A stretch of DNA of 64,000 nt from JBBIRG01 sp964410965. GTDB lineage: Bacteria > CLD3 > SB21 > JBBIRG01. The DNA is taken from positions 1 through 64,000 of the forward strand of contig CAYPIY010000013.1 of assembly GCA_964410965.1 (NCBI GenBank), read 5' to 3'. The first letter of the stretch is position 1. Each line of letters opens with the position of its first letter. Both the position numbers and the translations under genes were made by a program. The notes under the pieces are model-generated. The model saw nothing but the letters and a program-made list of their open reading frames with translations. It was not told where the DNA came from and ran no database searches. This document shows positions 9,362-16,672 of this stretch, in pieces.

Positions 9362-9827
9362 GGGATTCCTTTCCTTGTCTCATAACTAGTACTTTTCTCC
9401 GGAAACGTAATACATCTAGTTTGTTCTGATTATAGGCAACCGTTTCAACATACACGATTCCCCGGTCGGATTTGGATTTCGAGGGGATCAGGTCAAGGAT
9501 CGTAGTCCTCGCATAAATCGTATCATTGACGAATACCGGAGCCAGATGGTCGATTTGCTCATATAACAAATTCGCAATGGCCTTACCGCTGATATCAGGA
9601 ACAGTTATTCCGACGGTCAGACTGAATACGAGCGTACCCACAACAAGTACTTTACCGTGCTGGGATTTTTCCGCAAAATCAGCGTTAGTGTGGAGGGGAT
9701 GATGGTTCATCGTCATAAGCGAAAATATATTATTATCGCTTTCAAAAATGGTTTTGGAGGCGCTATGGTATATCGTTTCACCGACTGTAAACTCCTCAAA
9801 ATAATGACCAATGTCGAATGCTTTCAT
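9354..9827 (-). CDS. MaoC-like (R)-specific hydratase
   Basis: 157 residues with the hot-dog fold signature of MaoC hydratases: an N-terminal HYFEEFTVGETIYHSASKTI, the hydratase motif SLMTMNHHPLHTNADFA with the catalytic His/Asp region, and VNDTIYARTTILDL near the C-terminus. The MNHHPLHTN version resembles mesaconyl-CoA / methylfumaryl-CoA hydratases. It overlaps the CitE-like gene, a pairing common for mesaconyl-CoA hydratase with (methyl)malyl-CoA lyase. Only 31 bases separate it from the rhodanese gene upstream, so the sulfur genes, this pair and the glycan genes may be one transcript. Confidence 0.85.
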   Translation of the reverse strand: MKAFDIGHYFEEFTVGETIYHSASKTIFESDNNIFSLMTMNHHPLHTNADFAEKSQHGKVLVVGTLVFSLTVGITVPDISGKAIANLLYEQIDHLAPVFVNDTIYARTTILDLIPSKSKSDRGIVYVETVAYNQNKLDVLRFRRKVLVMRQGKESHG

Positions 9828-9858
9828 AGCAAGGTTCTCACTTCTTTAAATTGTTTTC

Positions 9859-10503
9859 TCAGCACCCTTCCTTTTTCTTCTTCGCCGCTTTTCCTGTCTG
9901 CGCGGGTGCCTTCATTTCCATTTTCGGTAATGATTGAATAGTAACAGATTTTTCTTCTCCCGCACCGGTCTGCGGACTGCCGCCGAAATGCAGACTGACC
10001 GACTTTGTTTTATTATATTCGGTCATTTGTTCTTTCGTCGGATTTTCGGGATTTTTCGGGAACAGGATTTTATCTTTCCATTCCTCTAAACCGCCCATCA
10101 GCATGTATACGTTTTTAAAACCTTTGGCTCGCAACAGCATCCACGCCTGCGAAGAATGAATTCCGCCTTCGGAATACAAAACAATTTTTTCATTGCGATA
10201 AATGGTGTACTGATCCAAATGACTTAACGGCGTCCATTCAGCTGTGGGAATATGATATTCTGAATAATCTTTTTCGGAACGTAAATCCAGCAGGCGGTAA
10301 TCGGAACGGTTCTGTATGATCCAGTCCGCAAGTTCCTCCGCTTTGACATGATCGAGTTCTTTTTCAACGATCAGGGATAATTCTTTGGTATCGAGCGTTA
10401 CTTTGTTACCGGAATAAGGACTGCCGGCGATCAAAGCAAGGAAACCAAAAGCGACAGCAACCGCAGCCAATTTTTGATTGATGGAAATGGATTTAATTTT
10501 CAT
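9859..10503 (-). CDS. Exported rhodanese-like protein lacking the catalytic Cys
   Basis: The frame is open further upstream, but the start at 10503 (MKIKSISINQK) is preferred because it places a signal/anchor helix (~residues 10-28) at the N-terminus and overlaps the upstream YedE gene by only 11 bases. It gives 214 residues. The rhodanese domain spans about 50-145, with YRLLDLRSEKDYSEYHIPTA and GFKNVYMLMGGLEEWKD. The active-site loop reads LYSEGGIHSSQAW: Ser111 (TCC codon) replaces the sulfur-carrying Cys. The tail (150-214) is Lys/Ala-rich and ends in Cys214. Co-location with YeeE/YedE genes implies a role in sulfur uptake, perhaps binding rather than catalysis. Confidence 0.8.
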   Translation of the reverse strand: MKIKSISINQKLAAVAVAFGFLALIAGSPYSGNKVTLDTKELSLIVEKELDHVKAEELADWIIQNRSDYRLLDLRSEKDYSEYHIPTAEWTPLSHLDQYTIYRNEKIVLYSEGGIHSSQAWMLLRAKGFKNVYMLMGGLEEWKDKILFPKNPENPTKEQMTEYNKTKSVSLHFGGSPQTGAGEEKSVTIQSLPKMEMKAPAQTGKAAKKKKEGC

Positions 10504-11107
10504 TCGCCACCTCCTGCTTTTTCGCGGTTTTTTTCTCTCCCCATTCCGCCGCGGCAAACGCCCCTACCGCCATTAACACGACCAGAAACACAACCAGTCC
10601 GTAGGAAATATCCATCCATTCCGGCAAAGTAATTTTTCCCATCGGCGTAGCATGATAAAAATCTTTTATCAGGGGATAGACGAAACCAAATACCAGAATA
10701 CCCGTAAAAACACCGGACAGATAAACCATTCCGTCAAGTCTGCCTGTAGATGCAGCAACGGCAGACGTTCCCGGGCAATACCCGCCGACGACAAATCCTA
10801 TTCCGAGAATAATCCCTCCGGTCATCTGAGGAAGCAGGTATGTCGGATTGATGTAAACCAGCGACAAATCGAGCCAGCCCAGCCAACCCAGAAAAAACAA
10901 TCCCAGCATACAGGTAACAATGGCCGTGAACATGACTTTCAGCACGCTCATGTCCGTAAAATAAAACTGCGCAGCCAATTTCCGTGCGCTGCCGAATCCG
11001 GCGCGTTCCAAGAAAAATCCGAAGCCTAATCCGATGATAAAAGCGACAATCAGGCTGACTTCGTCGTTAAAATAACCAAATTTGTAAAAGGGAGTGTTCA
11101 TGTCCAT
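10493..11107 (-). CDS. YeeE/YedE-family sulfur transporter, second half
   Basis: 204 residues with about five membrane helices. GFGFFLERAGFGSARKLAAQ and GFVVGGYCPGTSAVAAS are conserved blocks of the YeeE/YedE (TsuA) thiosulfate transporters. The Cys in GGYCPGTS is the type that relays sulfur through the channel. In TsuA both halves are in one ~350-aa chain. Here each half is a separate gene with a 10-base overlap, a split form known for two-gene YedE/PmpAB-type systems. The rhodanese-like gene downstream overlaps its end. Substrate (thiosulfate or another sulfur compound) is inferred from the family. Confidence 0.85.
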   Translation of the reverse strand: MDMNTPFYKFGYFNDEVSLIVAFIIGLGFGFFLERAGFGSARKLAAQFYFTDMSVLKVMFTAIVTCMLGLFFLGWLGWLDLSLVYINPTYLLPQMTGGIILGIGFVVGGYCPGTSAVAASTGRLDGMVYLSGVFTGILVFGFVYPLIKDFYHATPMGKITLPEWMDISYGLVVFLVVLMAVGAFAAAEWGEKKTAKKQEVANEN

Positions 11108-11622
11108 TGCCTCCTCAGGAAATACGCGAACATATAGGCGCCGGCGAAGACCATCATCATAAAAGCCCAGCTGCCGAGATTCAGCACCGCGCCACCCGTA
11201 AGCGCCTGTCCACTGGTACAGCCCATGGCGAGTTTCGCGCCGAATCCCATCAGCGCTCCGCCCGAAAATGCAAGGATCATACGCATCCGGGAAGAAATCC
11301 GAGGACCTTTCTCAACCGTTCGTTTCACCCGTCCCGCCAACGCGCCCGAAATGAATCCTCCGAGGATCACACCGAGCACTTCAAAAACAAGCCAGTCTTT
11401 GAAAGGACTTCTCGTCCCGTCACCGAGGTATTCGGAAAAAAATTCACTCGATTTCGCGTAATCTTCGGCCAACACGCTGACGCCCACTGCCGCGGCTGTG
11501 GTCATCGCACCTGAAGCCCCCAAACCGCGTCCCATGATGACATAGGACAACAACAATACCAAGCCTAATCCGATCCCTGCCATATAGGGATTCATATAAG
11601 GTTTTGATTCCTGTTGATTCAT
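11098..11622 (-). CDS. YeeE/YedE-family sulfur transporter, first half
   Basis: 174 residues with four to five membrane helices. GLGLVLLLSYVIMGRGLGASG near the N-terminus and FGAKLAMGCTSGQALTGG near residue 135 are the matching half of the YeeE/YedE fold, again with the relay Cys (MGCTSG). It is the first gene of the minus-strand sulfur operon, with a 10-base overlap to the second half. The start codon at 11622 is preceded on the minus strand by AAGGACAAA, an acceptable ribosome site. Regulation is not visible in the ~500-base upstream gap. Confidence 0.85.
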   Translation of the reverse strand: MNQQESKPYMNPYMAGIGLGLVLLLSYVIMGRGLGASGAMTTAAAVGVSVLAEDYAKSSEFFSEYLGDGTRSPFKDWLVFEVLGVILGGFISGALAGRVKRTVEKGPRISSRMRMILAFSGGALMGFGAKLAMGCTSGQALTGGAVLNLGSWAFMMMVFAGAYMFAYFLRRQWT

Positions 11623-12079
11623 TTTGTCCTTAACTGATGTTGATAGGTTCGTTGCGTTTCACTTTTCACTGACTTTATTCATAGACCGATAAAAACTTGT
11701 GTGTCTCTTTTCGGATTCATTCGTAAACAGCGTTATGAATTAACTTTTTTTTAATGAAGCAAATTTTCTCATATACGGTACGGTATATCCGGTTTCAGTC
11801 ATTCAAATCTGTTTTTTGTGATTAATAACCGATGCGCCTTTCTTCGGTCTAAACCATCCGGAAATATAGAAATATATTGATATCAAATCAACTAAAATCT
11901 GACGTTAATCCGAAAACCTTGCTCGACAAAATGTCAAATCGATTTTTTTTCATATCAGGCGAATGATTTCATCAAAATGCTCATGAAACATGTGAGATAA
12001 AGAAAAAATGTATTCAATCCAACGCTTTTCGTATCGTTTAATTCATTTTCTTTAACAGTCAGGATTTTTCAGAGCGGGC
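11623..12079. other. Intergenic region between the YedE operon and the tRNA operon
   Basis: About 460 bases without a credible gene on either strand. It is AT-rich and should contain the promoter for the minus-strand YedE/rhodanese operon. I see no clear -35/-10 pair, riboswitch or extended palindrome. Confidence 0.5.
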
Positions 12080-12113
12080 AAAAAAGAAGGCCGAACCTTT
12101 CGATTCAGCCTTA
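12080..12113 (-). terminator. Intrinsic terminator of the tRNA operon
   Basis: On the minus strand AAGGCTGAA pairs over nine positions (one G-U) with TTCGGCCTT around an 8-base loop, followed by CTTTTTT (plus strand 12080-12086). It lies 6 bases past the tRNA-Val 3' end, a standard Rho-independent terminator. Confidence 0.85.
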
Positions 12114-12118
12114 AATAG

Positions 12119-12192
12119 TGGGCACTAGTGGAGTCGAACCACCGACCTCTACGATGTCAACGTAGCGCTCTAACCAACTGAGCTAAGTGCCC
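12119..12192 (-). tRNA. tRNA-Val (anticodon GAC)
   Basis: Cloverleaf on the minus strand with acceptor GGGCACT/AGTGCCC, discriminator A, D arm AGCTCAGTTGGTTAGAGC, anticodon stem CTACG/CGTAG around loop TTGACAT, and T loop GGTTCGACTCC. No CCA is encoded. It is the last tRNA of the four-gene operon. Confidence 0.95.
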
Positions 12193-12224
12193 GGGAATTC
12201 ACGTTTTTTAAAGAACAAACAAAG

Positions 12225-12310
12225 TGCTCGGAGCCGGAATCGAACCGGCACGGGCTTTTAGGCCCGCAGGATTTTAAGTCCTGTGCGTCTACCAGTTCCG
12301 CCATCCGAGC
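12225..12310 (-). tRNA. tRNA-Leu (anticodon TAA)
   Basis: An 86-base class II tRNA with a long variable arm (GCGGGCCTAAAAGCCCGT). The acceptor is GCTCGGA/TCCGAGC with discriminator A, and the anticodon stem CAGGA/TCCTG encloses CTTAAAA (anticodon TAA). No CCA is encoded. Third gene in transcription order. Confidence 0.95.
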
Positions 12311-12333
12311 GTCCCGTTTCCGGCAGACATCCG

Positions 12334-12404
12334 AGGCGACGAACAGATTCGAACTGTTGATGGAGCTTTTGCAGAGCTCTGCCTTACCACTTGGCTACGT
12401 CGCC
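12334..12404 (-). tRNA. tRNA-Cys (anticodon GCA)
   Basis: Acceptor GGCGACG/CGTCGCC, with the discriminator U typical of tRNA-Cys. Anticodon stem GAGCT/AGCTC around loop CTGCAAA gives anticodon GCA. 71 bases, no encoded CCA. Confidence 0.95.
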
Positions 12405-12510
12405 TTTTCTAAAAAAAGACCAGTAACCCATGTTTGGGAGACCGGTCAACTTTTTCTATCTCCCCGCCGTAGCCGACGGGAAAATACCATCTGGATCACA
12501 CAAACTTCAG

Positions 12511-12583
<73 letters not shown>

Positions 12584-12598
12584 CGAAAATGGACAATC

Positions 12599-12627
12599 AA
12601 TATAGACAAAAAATGTCCCTTTGTCAA
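12599..12627 (-). promoter_or_regulatory. Sigma-70-type promoter of the tRNA operon
   Basis: On the minus strand a perfect TTGACA (12627-12622) is followed by a 17-base spacer and TATATT (12604-12599), one mismatch from the -10 consensus. Transcription would start just before tRNA-Gly at 12583. Confidence 0.85.
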
Positions 12628-12836
12628 GAATTTTCAGACATAGATGTTTTTTTGGAATCAAACCGTTATTAAGTTCATGTTTATATTATGCCATTTTTTT
12701 TTAAATTTTTTAAAAACGATTTTTTATCATAGTCTAAGCAATTAATGAATAATTAATTATAATGATATCAATAAGATACGATAAACAAAACTAATGATGT
12801 CCATGCAAATTCATAACTTATTTTCTTGCAATTCTT

Positions 12837-14000
12837 ATGAATATTGAATATCATTTAAATCTAAACAGAAACACGGATACCCTTTTGAAAACACACGAAG
12901 ATCATATCCGGCATACTCTCCGACTGGCTCGAAAAGGTCTCGGAAAAACCAAAACAAATCCCATGGCGGGTGCAGTTCTGGTTATGAAAACGGACGGAGA
13001 GGAAACCGTAATCGGACAGGGATTTCACCGGGGATTCGGAAAGCCTCACGCGGAAGTCGAAGCCGTAGATGACGCAAAGAAAAAAGGATATGAGAATTTC
13101 AGCCGTGCGGTTATGTACATTAACCTGGAACCGTGCTGTCATTACGGCAAAACGCCGCCATGCACGGACCTGATCATCAAAGAAAAAATCCCTCATGTCG
13201 TATTCGGCACAACGGATCCTTTCCCAGAAGTCGCGGGCAAGAGCATATCCATCCTTCGCAAAGCCGGCGTGAAGACCGAGTACGGTTTCCTTGAGAATGA
13301 ATGCGAAGAACTTAACCGGGCATTCTTTAAAGTTGTCCGCACAGGACTCCCGTGGATCACTCTGAAAGCCGCTATGACTCTCGACGGTTACATCGCCGAT
13401 ACGAGCGGCCATTCCCGGTGGATCAGTTCGGATGAATCCAGGAAGCTCGTTCACCGCTGGCGGTCGGAACATGACGCAATTCTTGCCGGAGCGGGAACGG
13501 TAATCAAAGATAACCCGCTGCTGAATGTCCGGCTGGCCGGAGGAAAGAATCCCATCCGGGTGATCATCGACGGGAAACTCCGCTCACCGCTGGCCTCAAA
13601 TGTTTTTCAGGAAAATGACCGGCAACTTACAATCGTATTTACATCGCTGAAATTCAGCCATCCGAAATGCGACCGCCTGAGACAAAAAGGCGTTTGTGTA
13701 ATTTCCCTTCACCCCAAAAGCGAAAGCCTGAGCCTGAAAAACGCCATGAAAATTCTCGTCTCCGATTTTCATGTGTCGTCCGTTCTGGTGGAAGGGGGTA
13801 CGAAAATTTTCGGGCAATTCCTGAATGCACGCCTGGCCGACGAAATGCGTGCATTCATCGCGCCGAAACTCACCGGCGATGGTTTGCCATGGACATCCGG
13901 AATGATCCGCCGCACAATCGGAAAAGCCATTCAGCTGGATAAGGTCACCGTCCAGCAGTCGGGCCCTGACGCGCTTGTAACCGGGAGGATCCGGTATTGA
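12837..14000 (+). CDS. ribD: Bifunctional riboflavin deaminase/reductase RibD
   Basis: 387 residues. The deaminase domain (~20-165) has the zinc ligands in HAEVEA (His71, Glu73) and PCCHYGKTPPC (Cys100, Cys109). The reductase domain (~170-385) has LKAAMTLDGYIA, DAILAGAGTVIKDNP and SVLVEGGTKIFGQFL. It catalyses the second and third steps of riboflavin synthesis. The start is uncertain: the ATG at 12837 has no Shine-Dalgarno, and a TTG at 12885 (LKTHEDHIRH) would remove a 16-residue extension not usual in the family. No FMN riboswitch is seen upstream and no other rib genes are adjacent. The phosphatase gene overlaps its stop by 4 bases; a HAD phosphatase could serve the pathway's dephosphorylation step, but that is speculative. 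Confidence 0.93.
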   Translation: MNIEYHLNLNRNTDTLLKTHEDHIRHTLRLARKGLGKTKTNPMAGAVLVMKTDGEETVIGQGFHRGFGKPHAEVEAVDDAKKKGYENFSRAVMYINLEPCCHYGKTPPCTDLIIKEKIPHVVFGTTDPFPEVAGKSISILRKAGVKTEYGFLENECEELNRAFFKVVRTGLPWITLKAAMTLDGYIADTSGHSRWISSDESRKLVHRWRSEHDAILAGAGTVIKDNPLLNVRLAGGKNPIRVIIDGKLRSPLASNVFQENDRQLTIVFTSLKFSHPKCDRLRQKGVCVISLHPKSESLSLKNAMKILVSDFHVSSVLVEGGTKIFGQFLNARLADEMRAFIAPKLTGDGLPWTSGMIRRTIGKAIQLDKVTVQQSGPDALVTGRIRY

Positions 14001-14662
14001 GCCTTCATCAAAACAAAATCCCTTTGGACATCATGATCTTCGACCTCGACGGCACGCTGACGGATTCCCTCACTGACATCAGCCGCGCCGCGAATTACGC
14101 GCTCGAAAAAACCGGTCTGAAGCCCCTGCCGGAAGAGCAGATCCGCGATTATATCGGCGACGGCATTCCGCAGCTTCTGCGCATGTGCATCGAGACCCAG
14201 ACGGAATGCACGGAGGAACTCCTCGGCCGAGCGGAGATGCACTACCGGCCGCATTACGAGGAACATTGCATGGACCACATTATTATGTACCCGAATGTAA
14301 AAGAAACACTCCGCTTCTTTTCCGGAAAAACAAAAGCGGTGATCAGCAATAAAATGGAACGCTATACGCTGAAAATTCTGGACGGCCTCGGACTCGCGGA
14401 TCACTTCCGGTATGTAATCGGTGGTGACACCTTGCCCCGGAAAAAACCCGATCCGATGCCCGTGAACCACCTGCTCGGACACTTCTCCGCCCAACCGGAA
14501 CGGGCGCTGATCACCGGAGACGGCCACCAGGACATCCTTTGCGGAAAGGCGGCCGGAATCCTCACCTGCGCGGTCATGTACGGATTCCGCCAATCCCCCG
14601 AACTGCAATCGGCCGATTACCGCATCCGGGATTTAGTTGAACTCACCGGCCTTTTTACATAG
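13997..14662 (+). CDS. HAD-superfamily phosphatase, phosphoglycolate phosphatase-like
   Basis: 221 residues with HAD motif I IMIFDLDGTLTDSLTDI, a helical cap, KAVISNKMERYT (motif II region), PRKKPDPMPVNHLL (motif III Lys) and LITGDGHQDILCGKAAG (motif IV). It translates from a TTG at 13997, supported by GGAGG at 13984-13988 and a 4-base overlap with the ribD stop. Phosphoglycolate phosphatases (Gph) and several nucleotide or flavin-precursor phosphatases share this layout. Because it is coupled to ribD, dephosphorylation of the pyrimidine intermediate of riboflavin synthesis is an alternative. Confidence 0.85.
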   Translation: MSLHQNKIPLDIMIFDLDGTLTDSLTDISRAANYALEKTGLKPLPEEQIRDYIGDGIPQLLRMCIETQTECTEELLGRAEMHYRPHYEEHCMDHIIMYPNVKETLRFFSGKTKAVISNKMERYTLKILDGLGLADHFRYVIGGDTLPRKKPDPMPVNHLLGHFSAQPERALITGDGHQDILCGKAAGILTCAVMYGFRQSPELQSADYRIRDLVELTGLFT

Positions 14663-14667
14663 TCGCC

Positions 14668-15552
14668 ATGGATACGAAGGAATTACTCAAAAAAGTCAGG
14701 TCGATCGACATCCGCACGCGCGGGTGGGTAAACCACATTTTCGGAGGCGAATACCACAGCGTGTTCAAGGGCCGCGGGATGTCGTTCTCCGAAGTCCGCG
14801 AATACCAGTGGGGCGACGAGGTCCGGTTCATCGACTGGAACGTATCCGCACGGTTTGAGAGACCCTACATCAAGGTCTTCGAGGAAGAGCGCGAGCAGAC
14901 ACTGATGATCCTTTTCGACGTCAGCGCGTCGAACCAGTTCGGCACGGTCAGAAAAACGAAAATCCAGCTCATGGTGGAACTGGTCGCCGTGCTTGCGTTC
15001 AGCGCAATCAAAAATAACGACAAAGTCGGCCTGCTTTTTTTCACCGATCATGTGGAAAAATTTATCGCGCCGAAAAAAGGCCGCGGACATGTGCTTCGCC
15101 TGATCCGGGAACTGATCGCTTTCCAGCCCAAACACGCAAGAACAAGAATAACGCCCGCGCTGGAATACGCGTTTCACCTTCTCAAACGGCGGAGCATCAT
15201 TTTCATCGTGAGCGATTTTATCGACGAAGGTTATGATAAAGCGCTGAAGGCTATCGCCCGGAAACATGATGTGATCGCGGTACGAGTGTCCGACCGTCAT
15301 GAACTGGCCATTCCCGCGATGGGACTCGTGACGTTTGAAGACGAGGAAACCCGGCGCCAGGTTACGGTGGATACGGATTCACAGGCATTCCGTGAATCAT
15401 ACCGCAAAGCCGTCCTCAGTCTGACCGAAAAGCAGAACCAGTTGTTTTACGCAAGCAAAGTGGACCGAGTCGATCTGGCCACCGACGACGATTATATTCA
15501 GTCGCTGATGCGCTTCTTTAAAAACCGCGCAAAACGAATCGCTCATGGTTAA
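14668..15552 (+). CDS. DUF58 domain protein (vWA-like)
   Basis: 294 residues. The N-terminal DUF58 signature GRGMSFSEVREYQWGDEVRF and IDWNVSARFERPYIKVFEEE is followed by a vWA-like domain with the MIDAS-type LFDVSASN, a central FIVSDFIDEG and a C-terminal helical part. DUF58 proteins normally work with a MoxR AAA ATPase and BatA/BatB vWA membrane proteins in assembly or stress processes. None of those partners is in this window, so this copy is orphaned here. It begins 5 bases after the phosphatase stop and is the last gene of the ribD transcript. A fresh promoter for the next gene starts 8 bases after its end. Confidence 0.87.
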   Translation: MDTKELLKKVRSIDIRTRGWVNHIFGGEYHSVFKGRGMSFSEVREYQWGDEVRFIDWNVSARFERPYIKVFEEEREQTLMILFDVSASNQFGTVRKTKIQLMVELVAVLAFSAIKNNDKVGLLFFTDHVEKFIAPKKGRGHVLRLIRELIAFQPKHARTRITPALEYAFHLLKRRSIIFIVSDFIDEGYDKALKAIARKHDVIAVRVSDRHELAIPAMGLVTFEDEETRRQVTVDTDSQAFRESYRKAVLSLTEKQNQLFYASKVDRVDLATDDDYIQSLMRFFKNRAKRIAHG

Positions 15553-15560
15553 AATAATCA

Positions 15561-15589
15561 TTGACATAATAATCTATTTGTATTAGATT
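15561..15589 (+). promoter_or_regulatory. Sigma-70-type promoter for the response-regulator gene
   Basis: TTGACA at 15561-15566, a 17-base spacer, and TAGATT at 15584-15589 (four of six consensus). It lies about 80 bases before the GTG start at 15671. Confidence 0.7.
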
Positions 15590-15670
15590 TAGCTTAATGC
15601 ACAGAATGAACCCGTCTGAATGAACTAATACCGATTCGTTCAGGCCAAGAGCAAATAAAGAGGTGACACC

Positions 15671-16597
15671 GTGGATGCAGTTTATACCCGAGCCAATGAT
15701 CTCCGAGAAAAAGTCGAAGCTGTTATGCTGAAGAAGATCGAATGGAAAATTTTATTTTCCGTCAACGGACAGCGCAATGTGACCGATATAGCCGTAAAGG
15801 TAGAACGGGACGAGGATTATGTGGATGAGGTGCTGTCCTCTCTGTCGGAAAAAAACCTGATCGAGCTGATGTCGGGCGCTGAGGATACGAAGAAAAAAGA
15901 CAAATCCGCCAAAAAAGCGGAAAAGAAAACACCGGCCAGAAAAACAAAAACGGACGAGACCACCGAAACCGTAAAAGCCGCACCGGCCGCTGAAGTGAAA
16001 AAGGAAGAGCAGGTCATTGAAAAGGAAACACCCAAAACCGTCAAGGAAGAGCTCAAACCAAAACCGGTCAAAGAGGAAATTTTAGAACCGATCATTGAAG
16101 AGAAACCTCCCGTTAAAACGGCTGCCAAAAAGGAAGAGTCGTTTGACTTTTCGATTGAGCCGGCAAAAGCCGAAGAACCCAAAACCGAACCGGCTGCCCC
16201 TGTAGCGGAAAAGGCCGCCGCGACGGCCGGCGCCAAAAAGATCATGGTCATTGATGACAGCGTTGTCATACAGAAAATGGTCGAGATCGCTCTGGAAAAT
16301 CATCCCTATCAGCTGACCACAGCCATGAAGGGCGACGATGCGATCAAACTCGTCAAGGAGACGAAACCTCAGCTGATCCTGCTGGACATCATGCTTCCCG
16401 ACATGAGCGGGCTGGACGTGATGAAAGCCGTCAAGGCAATGGGAGCAACCTACCAGTCGATTCCGATCATTATCCTCAGCGGCAAGGACTCGCCCCAGGA
16501 CAAAGACACCGCTATCGGCAACGGCGCGAACGATTTCCTGACGAAACCGTTTCACGATGAGGACCTGATCGCCAAGGTGAAAGAGTACATCAAATAA
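15671..16597 (+). CDS. Response regulator with N-terminal winged-helix-like domain
   Basis: 308 residues from a GTG start with AGAGGTG upstream. Residues 1-70 look like a winged-helix or DUF4388-type segment (KIEWKILFSVNGQRNVTDIA). Residues ~75-185 are a Lys/Glu/Pro/Ala-rich flexible linker. From ~188 to the end there is a complete CheY-type receiver (KIMVIDDSVVIQKM, phospho-acceptor LLDIMLPD with Asp239, IIILSG, FLTKPFHDEDL). No output domain follows the receiver. The next gene encodes a multi-HPt protein, so phosphotransfer between the two is likely. A terminator separates them. Confidence 0.87.
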   Translation: MDAVYTRANDLREKVEAVMLKKIEWKILFSVNGQRNVTDIAVKVERDEDYVDEVLSSLSEKNLIELMSGAEDTKKKDKSAKKAEKKTPARKTKTDETTETVKAAPAAEVKKEEQVIEKETPKTVKEELKPKPVKEEILEPIIEEKPPVKTAAKKEESFDFSIEPAKAEEPKTEPAAPVAEKAAATAGAKKIMVIDDSVVIQKMVEIALENHPYQLTTAMKGDDAIKLVKETKPQLILLDIMLPDMSGLDVMKAVKAMGATYQSIPIIILSGKDSPQDKDTAIGNGANDFLTKPFHDEDLIAKVKEYIK

Positions 16598-16626
16598 CCG
16601 CGAAGGCAAGATGCGAAAATCATTGA

Positions 16627-16656
16627 GCCCTTAATGACCTGTTTAAGGGCTTTTTT
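16627..16656 (+). terminator. Intrinsic terminator after the response-regulator gene
   Basis: GCCCTTAA (16627-16634) pairs with TTAAGGGC (16643-16650) and is followed by TTTTTT. It ends only 16 bases before the ATG of the multi-HPt gene. Confidence 0.85.
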
Positions 16657-16672
16657 ATCTTTTTAAACCGAT

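Noticed and set aside
12663..12836. Possible FMN riboswitch upstream of ribD
   Set aside because: The region is AT-rich and has none of the conserved RFN element sequences.
13931..14608. 225-residue frame on the minus strand opposite the phosphatase gene
   Set aside because: It is the antisense shadow of a well-supported HAD phosphatase on the plus strand and has no family motif.
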